Shown in pieces: positions 31,001 through 46,000 of a stretch of DNA of 64,000 bases. The position numbers were made by a program, and so were the translations under genes. The DNA comes from Closterium sp. Naga37s-1. Taxonomy: Eukaryota > Streptophyta > Zygnematophyceae > Desmidiales > Closteriaceae. Below the pieces are notes generated by a model. It was given only the letters and a program-made list of their open reading frames with translations, did not search any database and was not told the DNA's origin. The first letter of the stretch is position 1. Every line of letters begins with the position of its first letter. The DNA is taken from contig CANJKZ010000826.1 in the NCBI GenBank assembly GCA_947471745.1, positions 2,453,501 to 2,517,500 of the forward strand, in the 5' to 3' direction.

Positions 31001-34000
31001 CGGCACCTAACCTCGCACCTAACCTGAAGAACTCACCAGGTATGGGGTGGGGGTCCAGCGCATGGAAACCCCCTGGGGGCACGCGGAACCACTGGATGCG
31101 GCAGGAGGAGGGGCGCAGCCAGGCAGGGGCAGGGAGCGACGGCGGGAGGTGCAGGTGGAAGAGCGACGTGTGGTAGGGCCCTCCTGATATGCGCAGCGCG
31201 GTGCTGCTTTCTGAGTGTGCGGGGGTGGCTGCAGGGCGGGACCCTGCACTCGCTGCCTCTGCCGACCCTCTGCTCTCCCGTCTGCCTTCTCCTTCCCCCA
31301 CATACCCTCCCCTTATGCCTTCAATCCCTCCACGCCCTTGCTCATGCCCTTCCTCCACGCGGCCTCCCAACCCTTCCTGCCCTCGTTCACGCCCTCCTTG
31401 CTCATGCCCGCCCTGCGCCCCTCCCCTGCCTCCCTCCAGCAGCACGGCCCCCTCGCCCTCACCCCGCTGCTGTGCCCTCTGCATACCCCGCACCTCCTCC
31501 GCCCCTGCTGCAGCAGCGGTGCTCCTCGCAGTGCCGTCAGCAGCACTAGCGGGAGCAGCGGGAGCAGCCGGCAAGGTTTCAGAGGTAGGCAGCCCATCAG
31601 CATCGCCTGCAGAGGCTGCCGCTGGGGCAGCAGCAGCAGGGGTGGCAGTCGCAGCCTCAGGAGTGGCTGGAACGGCAGGAACGGAGACAAGGTCAGCGGC
31701 TGGAACAGCAGGAGCAGGAGCGATGGGGGTGGCGGTGGTGGCAACAGAGTTGAAGGAGCGCCCGAACGAGTCCAGCACGGTGGCGGAGCACAGCAGGTAC
31801 GCGCCCACGTGGCGCTCCGTCACTGGCAGGCGCGCTGACGTGGCGCCGTCGATCGGGCGGTGCGAGTCGGAGCCGCTGCTGGCCTGCCACCTGGCAGAGA
31901 TGGAAGAGGGAGGATAAGGGTAATGAGATGGCAGTGGGACAGGTGCATTAAAGGGAGGTGCGAGCCGTTTCTGACCTGATGGCGATGTGGCTTGACCTCA
32001 CTGGTGAGTCACCAGTGCAAATGACATGGGCACCTCTCCCATGGATGTGGATGGCTGGGTGCCCATCTCTCAACTTGAGTGCGGGCGGCAGGGCATGCAC
32101 GCAGCACTTGACTCGATTCGGGGCTCACCAGTGCAAATGAGTTACCCAGTTCACCACTGCATATGAATGGCAGTGACGAATGGCTTGAGTGCAGGTGACA
32201 CAGCATGCAGGATGCCTTGTGAGCTCGGTACATGGCTCACCACTGCATGTGAACGGCGGTGACGAACGGCTCAAGGGCAGGCGGCACAGCATGCAGGGCG
32301 TGCAGCACTAGAGAGTGGACTTCACCCATGGCTCACCAGTGCAGATGAGTCATCCAGCAGCCAGCTTACCACTGCATGTGAACAGCTGTGACGAAGGGCT
32401 CCAGGGCGGGCGACACAGCATGCAGGGCGTGCAGCAGTGGTGGGTCAACTCGACTCACAGCTCACCAGCGCAAATGAGCTGGGCTCACCAGTGCCTGTGT
32501 TTCTGGGACTCACCACTGCATGTGAACAGCTGTGACGAAGGGCTCCAGGGCGGGCGACACAGCATGCAGGGCGTGCAGCAGTGGTGGGTCAACTCGACTC
32601 ACAGCTCACCAGCGCAAATGAGCTGGGCTCACCAGTGCCTGTGTTTCTGGGACTCACCACTGCATGTGAACAGCTGTGACGAAGGGCTCCAGGGCGGGCG
32701 ACACAGCATGCAGGGCGTGCAGCAGTGGTGGGTCAACTCGACTCACAGCTCACCAGCGCAAATGAGCTGGGCTCACCAGTGCCTGTGTTTCTGGGACTCA
32801 CCACTGCATGTGAACAGCTGTGACGAAGGGCTCCAGGGCGGGCGACACAGCATGCAGGGCGTGCAGCAGTGGTGGGTCAACTCGACTCACAGCTCACCAG
32901 CGCAAATGAGCTGGGCTCACCAGTGCCTGTGTTTCTGGGACTCACCACTGCATGTGAACAGCTGTGACGAAGGGCTCCAGGGCGGGCGACACAGCATGCA
33001 GGGCGTGCAGCAGTGGTGGGTCAACTCGACTCACAGCTCACCAGCGCAAATGAGCTGGGCTCACCAGTGCCTGTGTTTCTGGGACTCACCACTGCATGTG
33101 AACAGCTGTGACGAAGGGCTCCAGGGCGGGCGACACAGCATGCAGGGCGTGCAGCAGTGGTGGGTCAACTCGACTCACAGCTCACCAGCGCAAATGAGCT
33201 GGGCTCACCAGTGCCTGTGTTTCTGGGACTCACCACTGCATGTGAACAGCTGTGACGAAGGGCTCCAGGGCGGGCGACACAGCATGCAGGGCGTGCAGCA
33301 GTGGTGGGTCAACTCGACTCACAGCTCACCAGCGCAAATGAGCTGGGCTCACCAGTGCCTGTGTTTCTGGGACTCACCACTGCATGTGAACAGCTGTGAC
33401 GAAGGGCTCCAGGGCGGGCGACACAGCATGCAGGGCGTGCAGCAGTGGTGGGTCAACTCGACTCACAGCTCACCAGCGCAAATGAGCTGGGCTCACCAGT
33501 GCCTGTGTTTCTGGGACTCACCACTGCATGTGAACAGCTGTGACGAAGGGCTCCAGGGCGGGCGACACAGCATGCAGGGCGTGCAGCAGTGGTGGGTCAA
33601 CTCGACTCACAGCTCACCAGCGCAAATGAGCTGGGCTCACCAGTGCCTGTGTTTCTGGGACTCACCACTGCATGTGAACAGCTGTGACGAAGGGCTCCAG
33701 GGCGGGCGACACAGCATGCAGGGCGTGCAGCAGTGGTGGGTCAACTCGACTCACAGCTCACCAGCGCAAATGAGCTGGGCTCACCAGTGCCTGTGTTTCT
33801 GGGACTCACCACTGCATGTGAACAGCTGTGACGAAGGGCTCCAGGGCGGGCGACACAGCATGCAGGGCGTGCAGCAGTGGTGGGTCAACTCGACTCACAG
33901 CTCACCAGCGCAAATGAGCTGGGCTCACCAGTGCCTGTGTTTCTGGGACTCACCACTGCATGTGAACAGCTGTGACGAAGGGCTCCAGGGCGGGCGACAC

Positions 34001-37000
34001 AGCATGCAGGGCGTGCAGCAGTGGTGGGTCAACTCGACTCACAGCTCACCAGCGCAAATGAGCTGGGCTCACCAGTGCCTGTGTTTCTGGGACTCACCAC
34101 TGCATGTGAACAGCTGTGACGAAGGGCTCCAGGGCGGGCGACACAGCATGCAGGGCGTGCAGCAGTGGTGGGTCAACTCGACTCACAGCTCACCAGCGCA
34201 AATGAGCTGGGCTCACCAGTGCCTGTGTTTCTGGGACTCACCACTGCATGTGAACAGCTGTGACGAAGGGCTCCAGGGCGGGCGACACAGCATGCAGGGC
34301 GTGCAGCAGTGGTGGGTCAACTCGACTCACAGCTCACCAGCGCAAATGAGCTGGGCTCACCAGTGCCTGTGTTTCTGGGACTCACCACTGCATGTGAACA
34401 GCTGTGACGAAGGGCTCCAGGGCGGGCGACACAGCATGCAGGGCGTGCAGCAGTGGTGGGTCAACTCGACTCACAGCTCACCAGCGCAAATGAGCTGGGC
34501 TCACCAGTGCCTGTGTTTCTGGGACTCACCACTGCATGTGAACAGCTGTGACGAAGGGCTCCAGGGCGGGCGACACAGCATGCAGGGCGTGCAGCAGTGG
34601 TGGGTCAACTCGACTCACAGCTCACCAGCGCAAATGAGCTGGGCTCACCAGTGCCTGTGTTTCTGGGACTCACCACTGCATGTGAACAGCTGTGACGAAG
34701 GGCTCCAGGGCGGGCGACACAGCATGCAGGGCGTGCAGCAGTGGTGGGTCAACTCGACTCACAGCTCACCAGCGCAAATGAGCTGGGCTCACCAGTGCCT
34801 GTGTTTCTGGGACTCACCACTGCATGTGAACAGCTGTGACGAAGGGCTCCAGGGCGGGCGACACAGCATGCAGGGCGTGCAGCAGTGGTGGGTCAACTCG
34901 ACTCACAGCTCACCAGCGCAAATGAGCTGGGCTCACCAGTGCCTGTGTTTCTGGGACTCACCACTGCATGTGAACAGCTGTGACGAAGGGCTCCAGGGCG
35001 GGCGACACAGCATGCAGGGCGTGCAGCAGTGGTGGGTCAACTCGACTCACAGCTCACCAGCGCAAATGAGCTGGGCTCACCAGTGCCTGTGTTTCTGGGA
35101 CTCACCACTGCATGTGAACAGCTGTGACGAAGGGCTCCAGGGCGGGCGACACAGCATGCAGGGCGTGCAGCAGTGGTGGGTCAACTCGACTCACAGCTCA
35201 CCAGCGCAAATGAGCTGGGCTCACCAGTGCCTGTGTTTCTGGGACTCACCACTGCATGTGAACAGCTGTGACGAAGGGCTCCAGGGCGGGCGACACAGCA
35301 TGCAGGGCGTGCAGCAGTGGTGGGTCAACTCGACTCACAGCTCACCAGCGCAAATGAGCTGGGCTCACCAGTGCCTGTGTTTCTGGGACTCACCACTGCA
35401 TGTGAACAGCTGTGACGAAGGGCTCCAGGGCGGGCGACACAGCATGCAGGGCGTGCAGCAGTGGTGGGTCAACTCGACTCACAGCTCACCAGCGCAAATG
35501 AGCTGGGCTCACCAGTGCCTGTGTTTCTGGGACTCACCACTGCATGTGAACAGCTGTGACGAAGGGCTCCAGGGCGGGCGACACAGCATGCAGGGCGTGC
35601 AGCAGTGGTGGGTCAACTCGACTCACAGCTCACCAGCGCAAATGAGCTGGGCTCACCAGTGCCTGTGTTTCTGGGACTCACCACTGCATGTGAACAGCTG
35701 TGACGAAGGGCTCCAGGGCGGGCGACACAGCATGCAGGGCGTGCAGCAGTGGTGGGTCAACTCGACTCACAGCTCACCAGCGCAAATGAGCTGGGCTCAC
35801 CAGTGCCTGTGTTTCTGGGACTCACCACTGCATGTGAACAGCTGTGACGAAGGGCTCCAGGGCGGGCGACACAGCATGCAGGGCGTGCAGCAGTGGTGGG
35901 TCAACTCGACTCACAGCTCACCAGCGCAAATGAGCTGGGCTCACCAGTGCCTGTGTTTCTGGGACTCACCACTGCATGTGAACAGCTGTGACGAAGGGCT
36001 CCAGGGCGGGCGACACAGCATGCAGGGCGTGCAGCAGTGGTGGGTCAACTCGACTCACAGCTCACCAGCGCAAATGAGCTGGGCTCACCAGTGCCTGTGT
36101 TTCTGGGACTCACCACTGCATGTGAACAGCTGTGACGAAGGGCTCCAGGGCGGGCGACACAGCATGCAGGGCGTGCAGCAGTGGTGGGTCAACTCGACTC
36201 ACAGCTCACCAGCGCAAATGAGCTGGGCTCACCAGTGCCTGTGTTTCTGGGACTCACCACTGCATGTGAACAGCTGTGACGAAGGGCTCCAGGGCGGGCG
36301 ACACAGCATGCAGGGCGTGCAGCAGTGGTGGGTCAACTCGACTCACAGCTCACCAGCGCAAATGAGCTGGGCTCACCAGTGCCTGTGTTTCTGGGACTCA
36401 CCACTGCATGTGAACAGCTGTGACGAAGGGCTCCAGGGCGGGCGACACAGCATGCAGGGCGTGCAGCAGTGGTGGGTCAACTCGACTCACAGCTCACCAG
36501 CGCAAATGAGCTGGGCTCACCAGTGCCTGTGTTTCTGGGACTCACCACTGCATGTGAACAGCTGTGACGAAGGGCTCCAGGGCGGGCGACACAGCATGCA
36601 GGGCGTGCAGCAGTGGTGGGTCAACTCGACTCACAGCTCACCAGCGCAAATGAGCTGGGCTCACCAGTGCCTGTGTTTCTGGGACTCACCACTGCATGTG
36701 AACAGCTGTGACGAAGGGCTCCAGGGCGGGCGACACAGCATGCAGGGCGTGCAGCAGTGGTGGGTCAACTCGACTCACAGCTCACCAGCGCAAATGAGCT
36801 GGGCTCACCAGTGCCTGTGTTTCTGGGACTCACCACTGCATGTGAACAGCTGTGACGAAGGGCTCCAGGGCGGGCGACACAGCATGCAGGGCGTGCAGCA
36901 GTGGTGGGTCAACTCGACTCACAGCTCACCAGCGCAAATGAGCTGGGCTCACCAGTGCCTGTGTTTCTGGGACTCACCACTGCATGTGAACAGCTGTGAC

Positions 37001-40000
37001 GAAGGGCTCCAGGGCGGGCGACACAGCATGCAGGGCGTGCAGCAGTGGTGGGTCAACTCGACTCACAGCTCACCAGCGCAAATGAGCTGGGCTCACCAGT
37101 GCCTGTGTTTCTGGGACTCACCACTGCATGTGAACAGCTGTGACGAAGGGCTCCAGGGCGGGCGACACAGCATGCAGGGCGTGCAGCAGTGGTGGGTCAA
37201 CTCGACTCACAGCTCACCAGCGCAAATGAGCTGGGCTCACCAGTGCCTGTGTTTCTGGGACTCACCACTGCATGTGAACAGCTGTGACGAAGGGCTCCAG
37301 GGCGGGCGACACAGCATGCAGGGCGTGCAGCAGTGGTGGGTCAACTCGACTCACAGCTCACCAGCGCAAATGAGCTGGGCTCACCAGTGCCTGTGTTTCT
37401 GGGACTCACCACTGCATGTGAACAGCTGTGACGAAGGGCTCCAGGGCGGGCGACACAGCATGCAGGGCGTGCAGCAGTGGTGGGTCAACTCGACTCACAG
37501 CTCACCAGCGCAAATGAGCTGGGCTCACCAGTGCCTGTGTTTCTGGGACTCACCACTGCATGTGAACAGCTGTGACGAAGGGCTCCAGGGCGGGCGACAC
37601 AGCATGCAGGGCGTGCAGCAGTGGTGGGTCAACTCGACTCACAGCTCACCAGCGCAAATGAGCTGGGCTCACCAGTGCCTGTGTTTCTGGGACTCACCAC
37701 TGCATGTGAACAGCTGTGACGAAGGGCTCCAGGGCGGGCGACACAGCATGCAGGGCGTGCAGCAGTGGTGGGTCAACTCGACTCACAGCTCACCAGCGCA
37801 AATGAGCTGGGCTCACCAGTGCCTGTGTTTCTGGGACTCACCACTGCATGTGAACAGCTGTGACGAAGGGCTCCAGGGCGGGCGACACAGCATGCAGGGC
37901 GTGCAGCAGTGGTGGGTCAACTCGACTCACAGCTCACCAGCGCAAATGAGCTGGGCTCACCAGTGCCTGTGTTTCTGGGACTCACCACTGCATGTGAACA
38001 GCTGTGACGAAGGGCTCCAGGGCGGGCGACACAGCATGCAGGGCGTGCAGCAGTGGTGGGTCAACTCGACTCACAGCTCACCAGCGCAAATGAGCTGGGC
38101 TCACCAGTGCCTGTGTTTCTGGGACTCACCACTGCATGTGAACAGCTGTGACGAAGGGCTCCAGGGCGGGCGACACAGCATGCAGGGCGTGCAGCAGTGG
38201 TGGGTCAACTCGACTCACAGCTCACCAGCGCAAATGAGCTGGGCTCACCAGTGCCTGTGTTTCTGGGACTCACCACTGCATGTGAACAGCTGTGACGAAG
38301 GGCTCCAGGGCGGGCGACACAGCATGCAGGGCGTGCAGCAGTGGTGGGTCAACTCGACTCACAGCTCACCAGCGCAAATGAGCTGGGCTCACCAGTGCCT
38401 GTGTTTCTGGGACTCACCACTGCATGTGAACAGCTGTGACGAAGGGCTCCAGGGCGGGCGACACAGCATGCAGGGCGTGCAGCAGTGGTGGGTCAACTCG
38501 ACTCACAGCTCACCAGCGCAAATGAGCTGGGCTCACCAGTGCCTGTGTTTCTGGGACTCACCACTGCATGTGAACAGCTGTGACGAAGGGCTCCAGGGCG
38601 GGCGACACAGCATGCAGGGCGTGCAGCAGTGGTGGGTCAACTCGACTCACAGCTCACCAGCGCAAATGAGCTGGGCTCACCAGTGCCTGTGTTTCTGGGA
38701 CTCACCACTGCATGTGAACAGCTGTGACGAAGGGCTCCAGGGCGGGCGACACAGCATGCAGGGCGTGCAGCAGTGGTGGGTCAACTCGACTCACAGCTCA
38801 CCAGCGCAAATGAGCTGGGCTCACCAGTGCCTGTGTTTCTGGGACTCACCACTGCATGTGAACAGCTGTGACGAAGGGCTCCAGGGCGGGCGACACAGCA
38901 TGCAGGGCGTGCAGCAGTGGTGGGTCAACTCGACTCACAGCTCACCAGCGCAAATGAGCTGGGCTCACCAGTGCCTGTGTTTCTGGGACTCACCACTGCA
39001 TGTGAACAGCTGTGACGAAGGGCTCCAGGGCGGGCGACACAGCATGCAGGGCGTGCAGCAGTGGTGGGTCAACTCGACTCACAGCTCACCAGCGCAAATG
39101 AGCTGGGCTCACCAGTGCCTGTGTTTCTGGGACTCACCACTGCATGTGAACAGCTGTGACGAAGGGCTCCAGGGCGGGCGACACAGCATGCAGGGCGTGC
39201 AGCAGTGGTGGGTCAACTCGACTCACAGCTCACCAGCGCAAATGAGCTGGGCTCACCAGTGCCTGTGTTTCTGGGACTCACCACTGCATGTGAACAGCTG
39301 TGACGAAGGGCTCCAGGGCGGGCGACACAGCATGCAGGGCGTGCAGCAGTGGTGGGTCAACTCGACTCACAGCTCACCAGCGCAAATGAGCTGGGCTCAC
39401 CAGTGCCTGTGTTTCTGGGACTCACCACTGCATGTGAACAGCTGTGACGAAGGGCTCCAGGGCGGGCGACACAGCATGCAGGGCGTGCAGCAGTGGTGGG
39501 TCAACTCGACTCACAGCTCACCAGCGCAAATGAGCTGGGCTCACCAGTGCCTGTGTTTCTGGGACTCACCACTGCATGTGAACAGCTGTGACGAAGGGCT
39601 CCAGGGCGGGCGACACAGCATGCAGGGCGTGCAGCAGTGGTGGGTCAACTCGACTCACAGCTCACCAGCGCAAATGAGCTGGGCTCACCAGTGCCTGTGT
39701 TTCTGGGACTCACCACTGCATGTGAACAGCTGTGACGAAGGGCTCCAGGGCGGGCGACACAGCATGCAGGGCGTGCAGCAGTGGTGGGTCAACTCGACTC
39801 ACAGCTCACCAGCGCAAATGAGCTGGGCTCACCAGTGCCTGTGTTTCTGGGACTCACCACTGCATGTGAACAGCTGTGACGAAGGGCTCCAGGGCGGGCG
39901 ACACAGCATGCAGGGCGTGCAGCAGTGGTGGGTCAACTCGACTCACAGCTCACCAGCGCAAATGAGCTGGGCTCACCAGTGCCTGTGTTTCTGGGACTCA

Positions 40001-43000
40001 CCACTGCATGTGAACAGCTGTGACGAAGGGCTCCAGGGCGGGCGACACAGCATGCAGGGCGTGCAGCAGTGGTGGGTCAACTCGACTCACAGCTCACCAG
40101 CGCAAATGAGCTGGGCTCACCAGTGCCTGTGTTTCTGGGACTCACCACTGCATGTGAACAGCTGTGACGAAGGGCTCCAGGGCGGGCGACACAGCATGCA
40201 GGGCGTGCAGCAGTGGTGGGTCAACTCGACTCACAGCTCACCAGCGCAAATGAGCTGGGCTCACCAGTGCCTGTGTTTCTGGGACTCACCACTGCATGTG
40301 AACAGCTGTGACGAAGGGCTCCAGGGCGGGCGACACAGCATGCAGGGCGTGCAGCAGTGGTGGGTCAACTCGACTCACAGCTCACCAGCGCAAATGAGCT
40401 GGGCTCACCAGTGCCTGTGTTTCTGGGACTCACCACTGCATGTGAACAGCTGTGACGAAGGGCTCCAGGGCGGGCGACACAGCATGCAGGGCGTGCAGCA
40501 GTGGTGGGTCAACTCGACTCACAGCTCACCAGCGCAAATGAGCTGGGCTCACCAGTGCCTGTGTTTCTGGGACTCACCACTGCATGTGAACAGCTGTGAC
40601 GAAGGGCTCCAGGGCGGGCGACACAGCATGCAGGGCGTGCAGCAGTGGTGGGTCAACTCGACTCACAGCTCACCAGCGCAAATGAGCTGGGCTCACCAGT
40701 GCCTGTGTTTCTGGGACTCACCACTGCATGTGAACAGCTGTGACGAAGGGCTCCAGGGCGGGCGACACAGCATGCAGGGCGTGCAGCAGTGGTGGGTCAA
40801 CTCGACTCACAGCTCACCAGCGCAAATGAGCTGGGCTCACCAGTGCCTGTGTTTCTGGGACTCACCACTGCATGTGAACAGCTGTGACGAAGGGCTCCAG
40901 GGCGGGCGACACAGCATGCAGGGCGTGCAGCAGTGGTGGGTCAACTCGACTCACAGCTCACCAGCGCAAATGAGCTGGGCTCACCAGTGCCTGTGTTTCT
41001 GGGACTCACCACTGCATGTGAACAGCTGTGACGAAGGGCTCCAGGGCGGGCGACACAGCATGCAGGGCGTGCAGCAGTGGTGGGTCAACTCGACTCACAG
41101 CTCACCAGCGCAAATGAGCTGGGCTCACCAGTGCCTGTGTTTCTGGGACTCACCACTGCATGTGAACAGCTGTGACGAAGGGCTCCAGGGCGGGCGACAC
41201 AGCATGCAGGGCGTGCAGCAGTGGTGGGTCAACTCGACTCACAGCTCACCAGCGCAAATGAGCTGGGCTCACCAGTGCCTGTGTTTCTGGGACTCACCAC
41301 TGCATGTGAACAGCTGTGACGAAGGGCTCCAGGGCGGGCGACACAGCATGCAGGGCGTGCAGCAGTGGTGGGTCAACTCGACTCACAGCTCACCAGCGCA
41401 AATGAGCTGGGCTCACCAGTGCCTGTGTTTCTGGGACTCACCACTGCATGTGAACAGCTGTGACGAAGGGCTCCAGGGCGGGCGACACAGCATGCAGGGC
41501 GTGCAGCAGTGGTGGGTCAACTCGACTCACAGCTCACCAGCGCAAATGAGCTGGGCTCACCAGTGCCTGTGTTTCTGGGACTCACCACTGCATGTGAACA
41601 GCTGTGACGAAGGGCTCCAGGGCGGGCGACACAGCATGCAGGGCGTGCAGCAGTGGTGGGTCAACTCGACTCACAGCTCACCAGCGCAAATGAGCTGGGC
41701 TCACCAGTGCCTGTGTTTCTGGGACTCACCACTGCATGTGAACAGCTGTGACGAAGGGCTCCAGGGCGGGCGACACAGCATGCAGGGCGTGCAGCAGTGG
41801 TGGGTCAACTCGACTCACAGCTCACCAGCGCAAATGAGCTGGGCTCACCAGTGCCTGTGTTTCTGGGACTCACCACTGCATGTGAACAGCTGTGACGAAG
41901 GGCTCCAGGGCGGGCGACACAGCATGCAGGGCGTGCAGCAGTGGTGGGTCAACTCGACTCACAGCTCACCAGCGCAAATGAGCTGGGCTCACCAGTGCCT
42001 GTGTTTCTGGGACTCACCACTGCATGTGAACAGCTGTGACGAAGGGCTCCAGGGCGGGCGACACAGCATGCAGGGCGTGCAGCAGTGGTGGGTCAACTCG
42101 ACTCACAGCTCACCAGCGCAAATGAGCTGGGCTCACCAGTGCCTGTGTTTCTGGGACTCACCACTGCATGTGAACAGCTGTGACGAAGGGCTCCAGGGCG
42201 GGCGACACAGCATGCAGGGCGTGCAGCAGTGGTGGGTCAACTCGACTCACAGCTCACCAGCGCAAATGAGCTGGGCTCACCAGTGCCTGTGTTTCTGGGA
42301 CTCACCACTGCATGTGAACAGCTGTGACGAAGGGCTCCAGGGCGGGCGACACAGCATGCAGGGCGTGCAGCAGTGGTGGGTCAACTCGACTCACAGCTCA
42401 CCAGCGCAAATGAGCTGGGCTCACCAGTGCCTGTGTTTCTGGGACTCACCACTGCATGTGAACAGCTGTGACGAAGGGCTCCAGGGCGGGCGACACAGCA
42501 TGCAGGGCGTGCAGCAGTGGTGGGTCAACTCGACTCACAGCTCACCAGCGCAAATGAGCTGGGCTCACCAGTGCCTGTGTTTCTGGGACTCACCACTGCA
42601 TGTGAACAGCTGTGACGAAGGGCTCCAGGGCGGGCGACACAGCATGCAGGGCGTGCAGCAGTGGTGGGTCAACTCGACTCACAGCTCACCAGCGCAAATG
42701 AGCTGGGCTCACCAGTGCCTGTGTTTCTGGGACTCACCACTGCATGTGAACAGCTGTGACGAAGGGCTCCAGGGCGGGCGACACAGCATGCAGGGCGTGC
42801 AGCAGTGGTGGGTCAACTCGACTCACAGCTCACCAGCGCAAATGAGCTGGGCTCACCAGTGCCTGTGTTTCTGGGACTCACCACTGCATGTGAACAGCTG
42901 TGACGAAGGGCTCCAGGGCGGGCGACACAGCATGCAGGGCGTGCAGCAGTGGTGGGTCAACTCGACTCACAGCTCACCAGCGCAAATGAGCTGGGCTCAC

Positions 43001-46000
43001 CAGTGCCTGTGTTTCTGGGACTCACCACTGCATGTGAACAGCTGTGACGAAGGGCTCCAGGGCGGGCGACACAGCATGCAGGGCGTGCAGCAGTGGTGGG
43101 TCAACTCGACTCAGAGCTCACCAGCGCAAATGAGCTGGGCTCACCAGTGCCTGTGTTTCTGGGACTCACCACTGCATGTGAACAGCTGTGACGAAGGGCT
43201 CCAGGGCGGGCGACACAGCATGCAGGGCGTGCAGCAGTGGTGGGTCAACTCGACTCACAGCTCACCAGCGCAAATGAGCTGGGCTCACCAGTGCCTGTGT
43301 TTCTGGGACTCACCACTGCATGTGAACAGCTGTGACGAAGGGCTCCAGGGCGGGCGACACAGCATGCAGGGCGTGCAGCAGTGGTGGGTCAACTCGACTC
43401 ACAGCTCACCAGCGCAAATGAGCTGGGCTCACCAGTGCCTGTGTTTCTGGGACTCACCACTGCATGTGAACAGCTGTGACGAAGGGCTCCAGGGCGGGCG
43501 ACACAGCATGCAGGGCGTGCAGCAGTGGTGGGTCAACTCGACTCACAGCTCACCAGCGCAAATGAGCTGGGCTCACCAGTGCCTGTGTTTCTGGGACTCA
43601 CCACTGCATGTGAACAGCTGTGACGAAGGGCTCCAGGGCGGGCGACACAGCATGCAGGGCGTGCAGCAGTGGTGGGTCAACTCGACTCACAGCTCACCAG
43701 CGCAAATGAGCTGGGCTCACCAGTGCCTGTGTTTCTGGGACTCACCACTGCATGTGAACAGCTGTGACGAAGGGCTCCAGGGCGGGCGACACAGCATGCA
43801 GGGCGTGCAGCAGTGGTGGGTCAACTCGACTCACAGCTCACCAGCGCAAATGAGCTGGGCTCACCAGTGCCTGTGTTTCTGGGACTCACCACTGCATGTG
43901 AACAGCTGTGACGAAGGGCTCCAGGGCGGGCGACACAGCATGCAGGGCGTGCAGCAGTGGTGGGTCAACTCGACTCACAGCTCACCAGCGCAAATGAGCT
44001 GGGCTCACCAGTGCCTGTGTTTCTGGGACTCACCACTGCATGTGAACAGCTGTGACGAAGGGCTCCAGGGCGGGCGACACAGCATGCAGGGCGTGCAGCA
44101 GTGGTGGGTCAACTCGACTCACAGCTCACCAGCGCAAATGAGCTGGGCTCACCAGTGCCTGTGTTTCTGGGACTCACCACTGCATGTGAACAGCTGTGAC
44201 GAAGGGCTCCAGGGCGGGCGACACAGCATGCAGGGCGTGCAGCAGTGGTGGGTCAACTCGACTCACAGCTCACCAGCGCAAATGAGCTGGGCTCACCAGT
44301 GCCTGTGTTTCTGGGACTCACCACTGCATGTGAACAGCTGTGACGAAGGGCTCCAGGGCGGGCGACACAGCATGCAGGGCGTGCAGCAGTGGTGGGTCAA
44401 CTCGACTCACAGCTCACCAGCGCAAATGAGCTGGGCTCACCAGTGCCTGTGTTTCTGGGACTCACCACTGCATGTGAACAGCTGTGACGAAGGGCTCCAG
44501 GGCGGGCGACACAGCATGCAGGGCGTGCAGCAGTGGTGGGTCAACTCGACTCACAGCTCACCAGCGCAAATGAGCTGGGCTCACCAGTGCCTGTGTTTCT
44601 GGGACTCACCACTGCATGTGAACAGCTGTGACGAAGGGCTCCAGGGCGGGCGACACAGCATGCAGGGCGTGCAGCAGTGGTGGGTCAACTCGACTCACAG
44701 CTCACCAGCGCAAATGAGCTGGGCTCACCAGTGCCTGTGTTTCTGGGACTCACCACTGCATGTGAACAGCTGTGACGAAGGGCTCCAGGGCGGGCGACAC
44801 AGCATGCAGGGCGTGCAGCAGTGGTGGGTCAACTCGACTCACAGCTCACCAGCGCAAATGAGCTGGGCTCACCAGTGCCTGTGTTTCTGGGACTCACCAC
44901 TGCATGTGAACAGCTGTGACGAAGGGCTCCAGGGCGGGCGACACAGCATGCAGGGCGTGCAGCAGTGGTGGGTCAACTCGACTCACAGCTCACCAGCGCA
45001 AATGAGCTGGGCTCACCAGTGCCTGTGTTTCTGGGACTCACCACTGCATGTGAACAGCTGTGACGAAGGGCTCCAGGGCGGGCGACACAGCATGCAGGGC
45101 GTGCAGCAGTGGTGGGTCAACTCGACTCACAGCTCACCAGCGCAAATGAGCTGGGCTCACCAGTGCCTGTGTTTCTGGGACTCACCACTGCATGTGAACA
45201 GCTGTGACGAAGGGCTCCAGGGCGGGCGACACAGCATGCAGGGCGTGCAGCAGTGGTGGGTCAACTCGACTCACAGCTCACCAGCGCAAATGAGCTGGGC
45301 TCACCAGTGCCTGTGTTTCTGGGACTCACCACTGCATGTGAACAGCTGTGACGAAGGGCTCCAGGGCGGGCGACACAGCATGCAGGGCGTGCAGCAGTGG
45401 TGGGTCAACTCGACTCACAGCTCACCAGCGCAAATGAGCTGGGCTCACCAGTGCCTGTGTTTCTGGGACTCACCACTGCATGTGAACAGCTGTGACGAAG
45501 GGCTCCAGGGCGGGCGACACAGCATGCAGGGCGTGCAGCAGTGGTGGGTCAACTCGACTCACAGCTCACCAGCGCAAATGAGCTGGGCTCACCAGTGCCT
45601 GTGTTTCTGGGACTCACCACTGCATGTGAACAGCTGTGACGAAGGGCTCCAGGGCGGGCGACACAGCATGCAGGGCGTGCAGCAGTGGTGGGTCAACTCG
45701 ACTCACAGCTCACCAGCGCAAATGAGCTGGGCTCACCAGTGCCTGTGTTTCTGGGACTCACCACTGCATGTGAACAGCTGTGACGAAGGGCTCCAGGGCG
45801 GGCGACACAGCATGCAGGGCGTGCAGCAGTGGTGGGTCAACTCGACTCAGAGCTCACCAGCGCAAATGAGCTGGGCTCACCAGTGCCTGTGTTTCTGGGA
45901 CTCACCACTGCATGTGAACAGCTGTGACGAAGGGCTCCAGGGCGGGCGACACAGCATGCAGGGCGTGCAGCAGTGGTGGGTCAACTCGACTCACAGCTCA

